Below are positions 48,406 to 56,182 of a stretch of 64,000 nucleotides of DNA, one piece after another (the first letter of the stretch is position 1; each line of letters starts with the position of its first letter). This stretch comes from Prevotella sp. (GTDB lineage Bacteria; Bacteroidota; Bacteroidia; Bacteroidales; Bacteroidaceae): contig JAEETD010000006.1 in the NCBI GenBank assembly GCA_016290175.1, positions 1 through 64,000 of the forward strand. The letters are read 5' to 3'. Both the position numbers and the translations under genes were made by a program. A model generated the notes under the pieces. That model saw nothing but the letters and a program-made list of their open reading frames with translations. It was not told where the DNA came from and searched no databases.

Positions 48406-49470
48406 CTATATATTTAACACTTGAGGAGCTAGGCTTAGCTCGTTGCTTGTTCGATACACGTTATCTGGGTTATATTTCACTCTGTCTCGGACCATTGCTA
48501 CGAGGATGTGCAGCATCTTATTTTTGATGTTATTATGCACTAGCAGAGGATGCTTGCCACGCTCTATGAGTCGCTGATAATAACTATGTACGTTTATGTC
48601 AAACTTAATTGCAGCCAAGGCTGCTTGTGAGAGCAAAGATTTGATCATCCTGTTGGCAAAAGGACTGACCTGAGGCCTGCTGTTAACGCTGGTGCCCGAT
48701 TGTCGTCCGAACGGAGCTATACCATAATAGCAGGCAATCTTCCTTGAGTCCAAGTCAAATTTCTGAAAGTTATCCGTATAGACCATCAGACATGTTGCGT
48801 TCTGCACGCCAATACCAGGCATGGAGGTGATGATGTCGAAGACCTCCCTGAGCTCGTCATCAGAGGCGATAATCTCCTTAATCTTTTGGTCACATTTGAC
48901 GATGGCCTTGTTTACCTCTGTAATAAGGTGTTTGCTGGTAAAGGACATGAAAGCCCTGGCATCCGACTTCTCTTGTGTGAGCCGTTTCTCATCTCTCCTG
49001 ACCGTCAGTGCAACCTTTTGCCTGACAAGGCTGTGACGATAAAGGAACACCTCTCTCAGGCACGTCAGCGAGGCACTCTGAGGCTTGTGCAGTATCATCT
49101 TGTCGTAATTACGCATGGCGTACTCTGCAATGGCGCGTGAGTCTGCCTTGTCGTTCTTCACACGCTGGATACCTGCTGAGTGCTTAATCTTGTAAGCACA
49201 CTCCAGCCACATATCATAGCCCGAGGCATAAAGATAGTTGCTCAGGCCTATACTATAACCACCTGTGTTCTCCCCGCAGAAGAGCCAGGCGTCTGCCGCA
49301 CAGCCATCTGCATGAGCCTTTACCCATTTCGCCAGACAACGGTAGCCTGATGTCTTGTTGTCAAACACTTCGTGCACACTTGGAGCACATTCCTTCAATC
49401 CCTCTGCCTTAATGAGGGTCGCATCAAACTTTTCTTTCGAGAAATCGATGCCGATAAAGATTTTTTTCAT
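48406..49470 (-). CDS. IS110 family transposase
   Basis: FIGIDFSKEKFDATLI, ENTGGYSIGLSNYLYASGYDMW, KNDKADSRAIAEYA, SMPGIGVQNATCLMVYTDNF. Confidence 0.9.
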   Translation of the reverse strand: MKKIFIGIDFSKEKFDATLIKAEGLKECAPSVHEVFDNKTSGYRCLAKWVKAHADGCAADAWLFCGENTGGYSIGLSNYLYASGYDMWLECAYKIKHSAGIQRVKNDKADSRAIAEYAMRNYDKMILHKPQSASLTCLREVFLYRHSLVRQKVALTVRRDEKRLTQEKSDARAFMSFTSKHLITEVNKAIVKCDQKIKEIIASDDELREVFDIITSMPGIGVQNATCLMVYTDNFQKFDLDSRKIACYYGIAPFGRQSGTSVNSRPQVSPFANRMIKSLLSQAALAAIKFDINVHSYYQRLIERGKHPLLVHNNIKNKMLHILVAMVRDRVKYNPDNVYRTSNELSLAPQVLNI

Positions 49471-49740
49471 ACCTTTGCAGCAGTTTTATAAATGAAGGAA
49501 TTGGCCAATAGTTGTCTAGTCTTGGACTCTAAATAGGCTATCATGCCGCTGGCATTCTATCTGGACTTTGCAACTAAGCAGGAAGGACTAAGACGGTTCA
49601 TAGACTCTAAAGGACTGTAGTCCCTGGATATAGATTCCCTTTCCTGCCGGCCTCTTCCTCCTTCTGACAACAAAGGTAAGGATTTGGCCGTGATAAAGCA
49701 AATTCTTCACTGATATATTCTATCAGAGCGCAAAATTAGA
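49471..49740 (-). ncRNA. Predicted bridge RNA-encoding non-coding end of IS110 element
   Basis: About 270-nt non-coding segment 5' of transposase inside IS boundary; position expected for IS110-group bridge RNAs. Confidence 0.4.
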
Positions 49741-49816
49741 GTCCCTACTGTGTTACGATTCTAAGTTCGAATGCCATGTTTTTGTGTTCGGAGAAATGAA
49801 TCCGCGATTACAGAAA

Positions 49817-51253
49817 TCAATAAGCAAATACGGCAACGACATTGAAATTCGCTGTCTTTTCTAGGCAGTCAAAAATGCAATAAAAAGGTTCGATGATCCA
49901 AGCCTTGCCATCATTGCCAGTAACCTCTGAACTAAACCAGGTATCGTAGATCCAAGCACCAGTAACAATATAACCCGTCAAGATATCATAACTAACAACT
50001 TTTTGGATCGTAAATATATCAGAACCGGAAGAATAATTCAGGCCTTTATTTACGCCGATGGGGGTGGTGGGTGATTTTCCAAAAATACCTGCGTAGAGAT
50101 AGCGCCAGTCAGTGACAGTGGGCATTCGCCAGCCCTGATGCAGTGTTGTGGCGGTGGCGGAAGTGGCGGTATTGTCGTTTGTCACTACGTCGTAAACTGA
50201 TGTCCATGCATTCGTGTTGTTATAGGTTGTGCCGCCGATGGTGATGGGATGGTTCCCAGCATAGGTGCCTATAGCCGTCAAGGCATCGCTCCAGGTTACT
50301 TTATTAGCCGCATCAGACAGCGCGATGGCAAGGAAATGGTTGAAGTATTTGTCAACCGTTCCGACATAGACTATCACGGCCTCTTGTCCACTGGTTCCTT
50401 TCGTTGCGAACTTGCCGTCAGAGAGTATCGCATCACCTACGGTAGCCATCTTCACTGTGCTCTGATAATACTTGCCAGCCACGGTAGCAGTGCTTATGTT
50501 AGCCTTGGCAATATAGGGTTTGCTGTCGATGGTGGCGTTGAACCAGTAGGTTCCATCACCCATTGCGGGCAGAGCTACATACAATACATCAGAGGCAGAG
50601 CCAGGCTTAACGGTGGTAATCACACTGCCAGAGTTGTCGCTGACCTTGAACTCCGTAGCACTCTTAGCTGCAGCGCTGAGATCCTGCAGTGTGAATTTGA
50701 AGATGGCGTTCAGGTTGGTGAGCGTTACGGTTCCCTTCAACGAAGCCGTTGTGCCATCAATCTTCAACTTAGCAGGAGTTGTCGTCTTGCGCAGTTCATA
50801 ATTCTCGGCGATACTGCCAGGACCCGTCAGCAGTCCGTTCTGTAAGTCCAGCAGACCGGTCTTCACGTCTTTGGTCGACTCATCAACTGCCGAATAGGGA
50901 TATACGATGGTTACGTCGGTATCGTCGGCAGGGCTGCCTTCGAGCGTCGTGCTGATGGTGGCGGTACCGCCAGCTTGCGGCGTAACCTCGGCTTCCTTCA
51001 AATAAGTGGTGGATCCGACGGTGTAGATCAGAGCCACTTTCTCGCCAGTAGCCCATGTGGCCTCAATCGTTGTTCCGTTTTCAGTCAGTGCGCGGGTGGA
51101 AGCACTCTCGCCTATGCTGATAGTGGCGGTGAAGGGGATGCCCTCACTCTTGGCGGGCTGCTCAGCAGGGGTCAGAATGTCGTTATCGTCGTTGCTGCAG
51201 GCTACTGTTATCAATGCCAGTGCAGCCATCATGATAATCTTTGTTGCTTTCAT
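49817..51253 (-). CDS. Fimbrillin-family-like lipoprotein
   Basis: Lipobox ITVACSNDDND, STRALTENGTTIEATWATGEKVALIY. Confidence 0.65.
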   Translation of the reverse strand: MKATKIIMMAALALITVACSNDDNDILTPAEQPAKSEGIPFTATISIGESASTRALTENGTTIEATWATGEKVALIYTVGSTTYLKEAEVTPQAGGTATISTTLEGSPADDTDVTIVYPYSAVDESTKDVKTGLLDLQNGLLTGPGSIAENYELRKTTTPAKLKIDGTTASLKGTVTLTNLNAIFKFTLQDLSAAAKSATEFKVSDNSGSVITTVKPGSASDVLYVALPAMGDGTYWFNATIDSKPYIAKANISTATVAGKYYQSTVKMATVGDAILSDGKFATKGTSGQEAVIVYVGTVDKYFNHFLAIALSDAANKVTWSDALTAIGTYAGNHPITIGGTTYNNTNAWTSVYDVVTNDNTATSATATTLHQGWRMPTVTDWRYLYAGIFGKSPTTPIGVNKGLNYSSGSDIFTIQKVVSYDILTGYIVTGAWIYDTWFSSEVTGNDGKAWIIEPFYCIFDCLEKTANFNVVAVFAY

Positions 51254-51294
51254 TGTCTTTACGTTTTTTTTGATTGTTACTACACTGTTGTTGA

Positions 51295-51438
51295 TTAATA
51301 ACTGAACGGATCGCCGCCGTTGCCGTAATCATTGGGATCGCTCAGTCCACTGCCGGCCAGGATCTGCGGCTGCTGTCTCAACTCGAAGACCTGCATCGCA
51401 GGCTTCTCGTACTTTCGTTTCTCTTTGATTGTTGTCAT
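51295..51438 (-). CDS. Short LAGS-motif peptide C
   Basis: MTTIKEKRKYEKPAMQVFELRQQPQILAGSGLSDPNDYGNGGDPFSY; not in ORF track. Confidence 0.75.
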   Translation of the reverse strand: MTTIKEKRKYEKPAMQVFELRQQPQILAGSGLSDPNDYGNGGDPFSY

Positions 51439-51559
51439 TGTCTATTGTTTGATTATTAATGTTCGCGAACAATTTTAATGGTTTATTTCGGGCGCAAAAT
51501 TACAAATAATTTTGTTAATTTGTGTCACCCCCCCCTTAAATTGTGTTAATAGACCGAAT

Positions 51560-51632
51560 CTGACAGGGGACAGGTACCTGTCAGAACACTTTGACGCGGA
51601 CTTGAATCTGACAGGTACCTGTCCCCTGTCAG
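51560..51632. repeat. Inverted pair of 25-bp REP units, 23-nt spacer
   Basis: CTGACAGGGGACAGGTACCTGTCAG / reverse complement; identical geometry to 54393-54465. Confidence 0.95.
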
Positions 51633-51660
51633 TGTCCGCGAGTAGAAAAACCGGGCAAAA

Positions 51661-51692
51661 TTTGGAAGTTTCAAATAAAGTTCCTACCTTTG
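51661..51692 (+). promoter_or_regulatory. Bacteroidetes-type promoter for kinase-peptidase-PqqD-ABC operon
   Basis: TTTGGAAGTTTCAAATAAAGTTCCTACCTTTG. Confidence 0.65.
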
Positions 51693-51823
51693 CAGCGACT
51701 CACGTGAGAAAGAACAATATCCCATCGGGTTACAAAGAGAGCAAGCACTTATATGAATCATCAATACGATGACAAATCCAAACGCATCAGGTACAAGACA
51801 CTATCGTTAAGAAACGTTCCAAG

Positions 51824-52654
51824 ATGAAAGAGACGAGATATTACAAGGTGGCAGGACACCGGTTCTGCGTGACGGGCGAGGCGGAAGGCTTTGCCAATTA
51901 TGAACCGTTCCTGTGCGAGGAAGGCGAGACGGTTTTCGCACTGAGCATCGGGGATGGCGAGGCACCGGAATATGTTGAAGAAATAAGACAGGAAGACGAG
52001 GGACAGGAAATCATCTGCGGCAAGACGGCTGCGGACGAAGCGGTGTTCGAATTCCATTGGTGGAACGATACGGCGGGCTGGCTCATCTGCTCTGCCGACT
52101 ACCACAAAGGCCGGCTCATCACGACGGGCAGGCATGTGAAGATGGCCATCGACAACGCCCTGATGGTGCTTTACGCCCTGGCTACGGCCGACCGGCAGAC
52201 GGCGCTCTTCCATGCGGCCGTGGTGAGCTATGAGGGCAAGGGATATATGTTTCTCGGCCCCAGCGGCACAGGCAAAAGCACCCATGCCAGTCTGTGGCTG
52301 CGGTATATAGCGGGGACGGCACTGGTGAACGACGACAATCCGGTGGTGAGAGACGGCGTGGTCTACGGTTCGCCCTGGAGCGGCAAGACGCCCTGCTATC
52401 GCAATGTGCACTATCCCCTGGGAGGCATCGTGGTGCTGAGCCAGGCGCCCTACAACAGGATACAGCGTCTGAGCGGTCTCCATGCGTATGCTGCCCTGGT
52501 GGCAAGCATCAGCGGCAAACGCTGGGATGCCCGCATCGCCGACGGACTGCACCAGACGGAGAACGCGCTGGCCTCTACCGTACCCGTGTGGCATCTGGAG
52601 TGCCTGCCCGACGAAGAAGCAGCGAGAGTGTGCCAATTAACAATTAAGAGGTAA
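51824..52654 (+). CDS. HprK-like (serine) kinase
   Basis: P-loop FLGPSGTGKSTHASLW, LVNDDNPVVR, GSPWSGKTPCYRN. Confidence 0.75.
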   Translation: MKETRYYKVAGHRFCVTGEAEGFANYEPFLCEEGETVFALSIGDGEAPEYVEEIRQEDEGQEIICGKTAADEAVFEFHWWNDTAGWLICSADYHKGRLITTGRHVKMAIDNALMVLYALATADRQTALFHAAVVSYEGKGYMFLGPSGTGKSTHASLWLRYIAGTALVNDDNPVVRDGVVYGSPWSGKTPCYRNVHYPLGGIVVLSQAPYNRIQRLSGLHAYAALVASISGKRWDARIADGLHQTENALASTVPVWHLECLPDEEAARVCQLTIKR

Positions 52655-52666
52655 GAATTAAGAGTT

Positions 52667-53131
52667 ATGATTACCGATGAGCGGATAATAGAGGAGGCGG
52701 TCAGGCTGGTGGAGGACGGCGTGTGCGTGACGCTGCCAGTAGATGGCAACAGCATGCTGCCGTTCATCATCGGTGGCAAGGAGAGCGTCATACTGCAGCA
52801 GTCCGGTGAGCCGAAAGTTGGCGACGTGGTGCTGGCGTGGGTCGAGAAGTCCCGTGCAGGTGCGCCAGCGGCTGTGAGCCACCTCTATGTGGTGCATCGC
52901 ATCATCCGGATCGACGGCGACCATGTGACGCTGATGGGCGACGGCAATATCGCCGGCACGGAGCACTGCCTGCGCAGCGCCATCAAGGCCCGTGTGACGC
53001 ATGTGGTGGATGAAAATGAGAGAACGCATGACATTTATAGCTGGTGGCGGAAACTGGCGGCAAGACTATGGTTCTGGCTGCGACCCGTCAGACGGTATTT
53101 ACTGGCAATATACAGAAGAGTAAAAAGGTAA
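52667..53131 (+). CDS. S24/S26 family peptidase, signal-peptidase-like with Ser-His-type signature
   Basis: VDGNSMLPFI, GDVVLAW, YVVHRIIRI, MGDGN. Confidence 0.75.
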   Translation: MITDERIIEEAVRLVEDGVCVTLPVDGNSMLPFIIGGKESVILQQSGEPKVGDVVLAWVEKSRAGAPAAVSHLYVVHRIIRIDGDHVTLMGDGNIAGTEHCLRSAIKARVTHVVDENERTHDIYSWWRKLAARLWFWLRPVRRYLLAIYRRVKR

Positions 53132-53148
53132 AAAAGTAAAAAGGTAAT

Positions 53149-53421
53149 ATGAGAATCAAGAAAGGATTTGTGCTGCGCGAAGTGTGCGGCGAACGTGTGA
53201 TCATGGGCGAGGGCCTCGGAGCCATCAACTTCAAGAAGATGCTCGCCCTGAACGAGTCGGCCGGATGGCTGTGGAAACAGGCTCAGGAGATGGGCGAATT
53301 CACCGTTGAGTCGCTGGCCGGAAAGCTGTGCGAGGAATACGAGGTGGAGGCCGACGAGGCAAAGGCCGATGTTGCCGACATCATCGCTTCCTGGCGCTCG
53401 GTCAACGTCATCGAAGACTAA
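53149..53421 (+). CDS. PqqD-like peptide chaperone
   Basis: 90-aa; GAINFKKMLALNESAGWLWKQ...ESLAGKLCEEYEV...DVADIIASW. Confidence 0.75.
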   Translation: MRIKKGFVLREVCGERVIMGEGLGAINFKKMLALNESAGWLWKQAQEMGEFTVESLAGKLCEEYEVEADEAKADVADIIASWRSVNVIED

Positions 53422-53443
53422 TTATTCATTATGCTTATTAATT

Positions 53444-55051
53444 ATGAATTACATCTCGTGGCTTTGGCGGAACATGCGGGGCATCCGATGGAATGCCGTC
53501 GCAAGGATCGTGACCGGTGTGACCCAGGTGGTGCTCGGCCTGCTGATGGTATGGCTCAGCAAACGGTTCATCGATGAGACCATCCGCACGGGCACGGCCG
53601 ACGATGTGCTGAGGATGGTCATCTGGCTGGTGCTGACCGTCGTGGGCGGCGTGCTGATGAGTCAGGCTGGCTTCTGGCTGGCCACCTCGGCGAGTGTCCG
53701 TCAGACCAACGCCCTGCGCCTGCGCATCTTCAGCAGCCTCTTCCGCAGGCAGCTCTACGACGGCGAAACACTGCATTCGGGGGATATCACCTCGCGCCTG
53801 GCAAAGGATATCGAACAGGTGACCAACGTCTGCACCGACACATTGCCTCAGATGGTGATCACGATGATACAGCTCTGCGGCGCATTCCTGCTCATGCGGT
53901 GGTTTAATCCGCAGCTGGCATGGGCATTGCTGCTGCTGACACCGCTGGCCATCGTCTTCGGCAAACTCATTGCACGGCGCCTCAGGAAGATGACGCTCGA
54001 CATACGGCAGGACGAAAGCCGCATACAGATGCAGGTGCAGGAGGGCATGGAGCATAATGCCGTGCTGCGCTCGCTCGGCTCTGAGCAATGGGTGACCGAC
54101 CGACTCGACTCGATGCAGCAACGGCTCCGCGGGAACGTGATGCGGCGCATGCGCTTTACCGTCATCACACGGCTCATCATGGGATGCGCCTTCGGACTCG
54201 GCTATCTGCTGGCCTTCGTGTGGGGCGGCATCGGACTGCGCAACGGCACGATTACCTTCGGTGTGATGACCTCGTTCCTGCAGCTCGTCGGCATGATCCA
54301 GCACCCCATCCTGCAGCTGCTGAACATGGTGCCCAGCGTGATCCACGCCACCGCCAGCATCGACCGCCTCGAGGAACTTGATTCTGACAATTCTGACAGG
54401 GGACAGGTACCTGTCAGAAAACAATCCCGCGCTAACAATTCTGACAGGTACCTGTCCCCTGTCAGATTCTCCGACGTGAGTTTCCGCTACGCCAAGGGCG
54501 ACAGGCAGATACTCTCCCACTTCACACATGAGTTCAAGGCAGGCTCCAAGACCGCCATCATGGGCGAGACGGGCATCGGCAAGACCACGTTGTTCCGGCT
54601 GATACTCGGCTTTACCGAGCCTACCGACGGAGAGATCACTGTAGGCGGTGAAATCTGTTTCGTGCCGCAGGGAAACACCCTGATGAGCGGCACCATCCGC
54701 TACAACCTGCAACTGGCCAAGCCCGACGCCACCGACGACGAACTGCGGCAGGTGCTGCATACCGCCTGCGCTGATTTCGTGCTCGACCTGCCCGAGGGCC
54801 TGAACACCGAACTGGGTGAACGGGGCAGCGGACTCAGCGAGGGTCAGGCACAGCGCATCGCTATCGCCCGCGGACTGCTACACGGCGGCGACATCCTCCT
54901 GCTTGACGAGATCAGCAGTTCGCTCGACGAAGCCACCGAACGCGAACTCTTCGCCCGGTTGTTTGCCGCTTGTCCTCAAAAAACCATTCTTTTCATCACC
55001 CATCGTTCCGCCATGTCCTCCCTCTGCGACGATGTGGTGCGGTTGTCCTAA
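53444..55051 (+). CDS. ABC exporter (TMD-NBD) with in-frame REP pair in linker
   Basis: TM helices, Walker A GETGIGKTTL, signature LSEGQAQRIAIARGLL, D-loop region. Confidence 0.9.
   Translation: MNYISWLWRNMRGIRWNAVARIVTGVTQVVLGLLMVWLSKRFIDETIRTGTADDVLRMVIWLVLTVVGGVLMSQAGFWLATSASVRQTNALRLRIFSSLFRRQLYDGETLHSGDITSRLAKDIEQVTNVCTDTLPQMVITMIQLCGAFLLMRWFNPQLAWALLLLTPLAIVFGKLIARRLRKMTLDIRQDESRIQMQVQEGMEHNAVLRSLGSEQWVTDRLDSMQQRLRGNVMRRMRFTVITRLIMGCAFGLGYLLAFVWGGIGLRNGTITFGVMTSFLQLVGMIQHPILQLLNMVPSVIHATASIDRLEELDSDNSDRGQVPVRKQSRANNSDRYLSPVRFSDVSFRYAKGDRQILSHFTHEFKAGSKTAIMGETGIGKTTLFRLILGFTEPTDGEITVGGEICFVPQGNTLMSGTIRYNLQLAKPDATDDELRQVLHTACADFVLDLPEGLNTELGERGSGLSEGQAQRIAIARGLLHGGDILLLDEISSSLDEATERELFARLFAACPQKTILFITHRSAMSSLCDDVVRLS
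54393..54465. repeat. Inverted pair of 25-bp REP units inside CDS
   Basis: Same 25-mers and 23-nt spacer length as 51560-51632; encodes SDRGQVPVRKQSRANNSDRYLSPVR. Confidence 0.95.
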
Positions 55052-55074
55052 TAGTTGGTGACGCTGTGGTATCT

Positions 55075-56175
55075 TCATCGGGTGAGGGCGATGTTGTAGT
55101 TGAGGTAGCGGGGATTGCCGGTGACGTCTTCGAGCACCTTGATGAAAGGCGGGAAGTTGACCGTCTCCTGCTCTCCTACCCCCTTGGTCTCCATCATCAC
55201 CAGATCGTTGATAGGCGACTGGAAGGTGTCGATCTCGAAGAACTGGCCCTTCCAGATGAAGCTCTGGCGCTTCTTCTTGATGGTAGAACGATATGGGTCG
55301 GCCTGCTGGAGCATCTGCTCGTAGAGGTTGTTGTCGATGCGGCGCTCGGTCTCGATGTCCTCGGTCTCGGAGATGCGTTTCCTGGAACGGTGGACATTGA
55401 CCACCTTTCCACCGCTGAACACCCTACGGCGCAGACGAACCTCGCATCCCGGCTCAGCCACCAGATAGGTCTGCGTGATCTCGCTCTCGGAGCACTCGGG
55501 AATCTCACCCACAATCTCCACACGGTAGACACGCTCCTCCTGAACGGGCTGCGGCAGACCGACAACCTTCGAAATCTCCTTCAGCACACGGTTGAGCTTG
55601 TTCTCGAAGTCATCGTGGTTGTTGATGACCCGCAGATGGGGATGGCCCGTCCAGGCCTTGATGACCTTCTTATCGAGTTCACGCGCCAGACGGAGTCCCT
55701 CTTCATTGGCCTGTTCGTAACGGGTGGCGTTGGTGGCGGTGGTGTAATACTGCTCGGCACCGTCAGCAGCACTCACCAGATGGAGTACGGCATCGTAACG
55801 CTCCAGCAGTTCGTTGGGGTTGGTGCCGGCCATCGCGGTGATCTCCTGCCACTCCTCAGGCTTGATATAGGCGGAGATGTCCATTGTGCCGCGGTCGCAG
55901 ACAATGAGCACGGGCTTGGTACAGACCTCTGCCAGGTGGAGAAACGAATCTTCGAGATCCAGCTGTGTCTCGAGAATGGCACGCTCACCCTGATAATAGA
56001 GGTCGCGGTTGGGCGTGAGATAGTTCCACCCCGCCGTACTGTAGATAGTGGGCACTTCAGGCACGTTAAACACCTTGTAGCCGAAGCCGGAGAAATATTC
56101 GGTGATCTTCACCAGGGCCGTAGTCTTACCGGCACAGGGACCACCTGTCAGGACGATTTTCTTGATTTCAGGCAT
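55075..56175 (-). CDS. AAA ATPase + CYTH-like protein (TTD14-like)
   Basis: LTGGPCAGKTTALVKI; C-terminal VRLRRR...ETERRI CYTH-like pattern. Confidence 0.7.
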   Translation of the reverse strand: MPEIKKIVLTGGPCAGKTTALVKITEYFSGFGYKVFNVPEVPTIYSTAGWNYLTPNRDLYYQGERAILETQLDLEDSFLHLAEVCTKPVLIVCDRGTMDISAYIKPEEWQEITAMAGTNPNELLERYDAVLHLVSAADGAEQYYTTATNATRYEQANEEGLRLARELDKKVIKAWTGHPHLRVINNHDDFENKLNRVLKEISKVVGLPQPVQEERVYRVEIVGEIPECSESEITQTYLVAEPGCEVRLRRRVFSGGKVVNVHRSRKRISETEDIETERRIDNNLYEQMLQQADPYRSTIKKKRQSFIWKGQFFEIDTFQSPINDLVMMETKGVGEQETVNFPPFIKVLEDVTGNPRYLNYNIALTR

Positions 56176-56182
56176 ATTATCT

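Larger units (their letters stand above)
48367..49740 (-). mobile_element. IS110-family insertion sequence inserted in a REP palindrome
   Basis: Transposase plus split REP halves TACACAAAAGGAACCG / GTCCCTACTGTGTTA at the borders. Confidence 0.8.

Noticed and set aside
53438-54760. 440-aa antisense ORF across the ABC exporter
   Set aside because: Antisense of well-supported ABC transporter motifs; His/Gln/Ala-rich composition typical of shadow frames.
51824-55051. Classical lasso peptide cluster
   Set aside because: Kinase and PqqD-like genes fit, but no Asn-synthase-like cyclase or transglutaminase-like B2 protease is present in the window.
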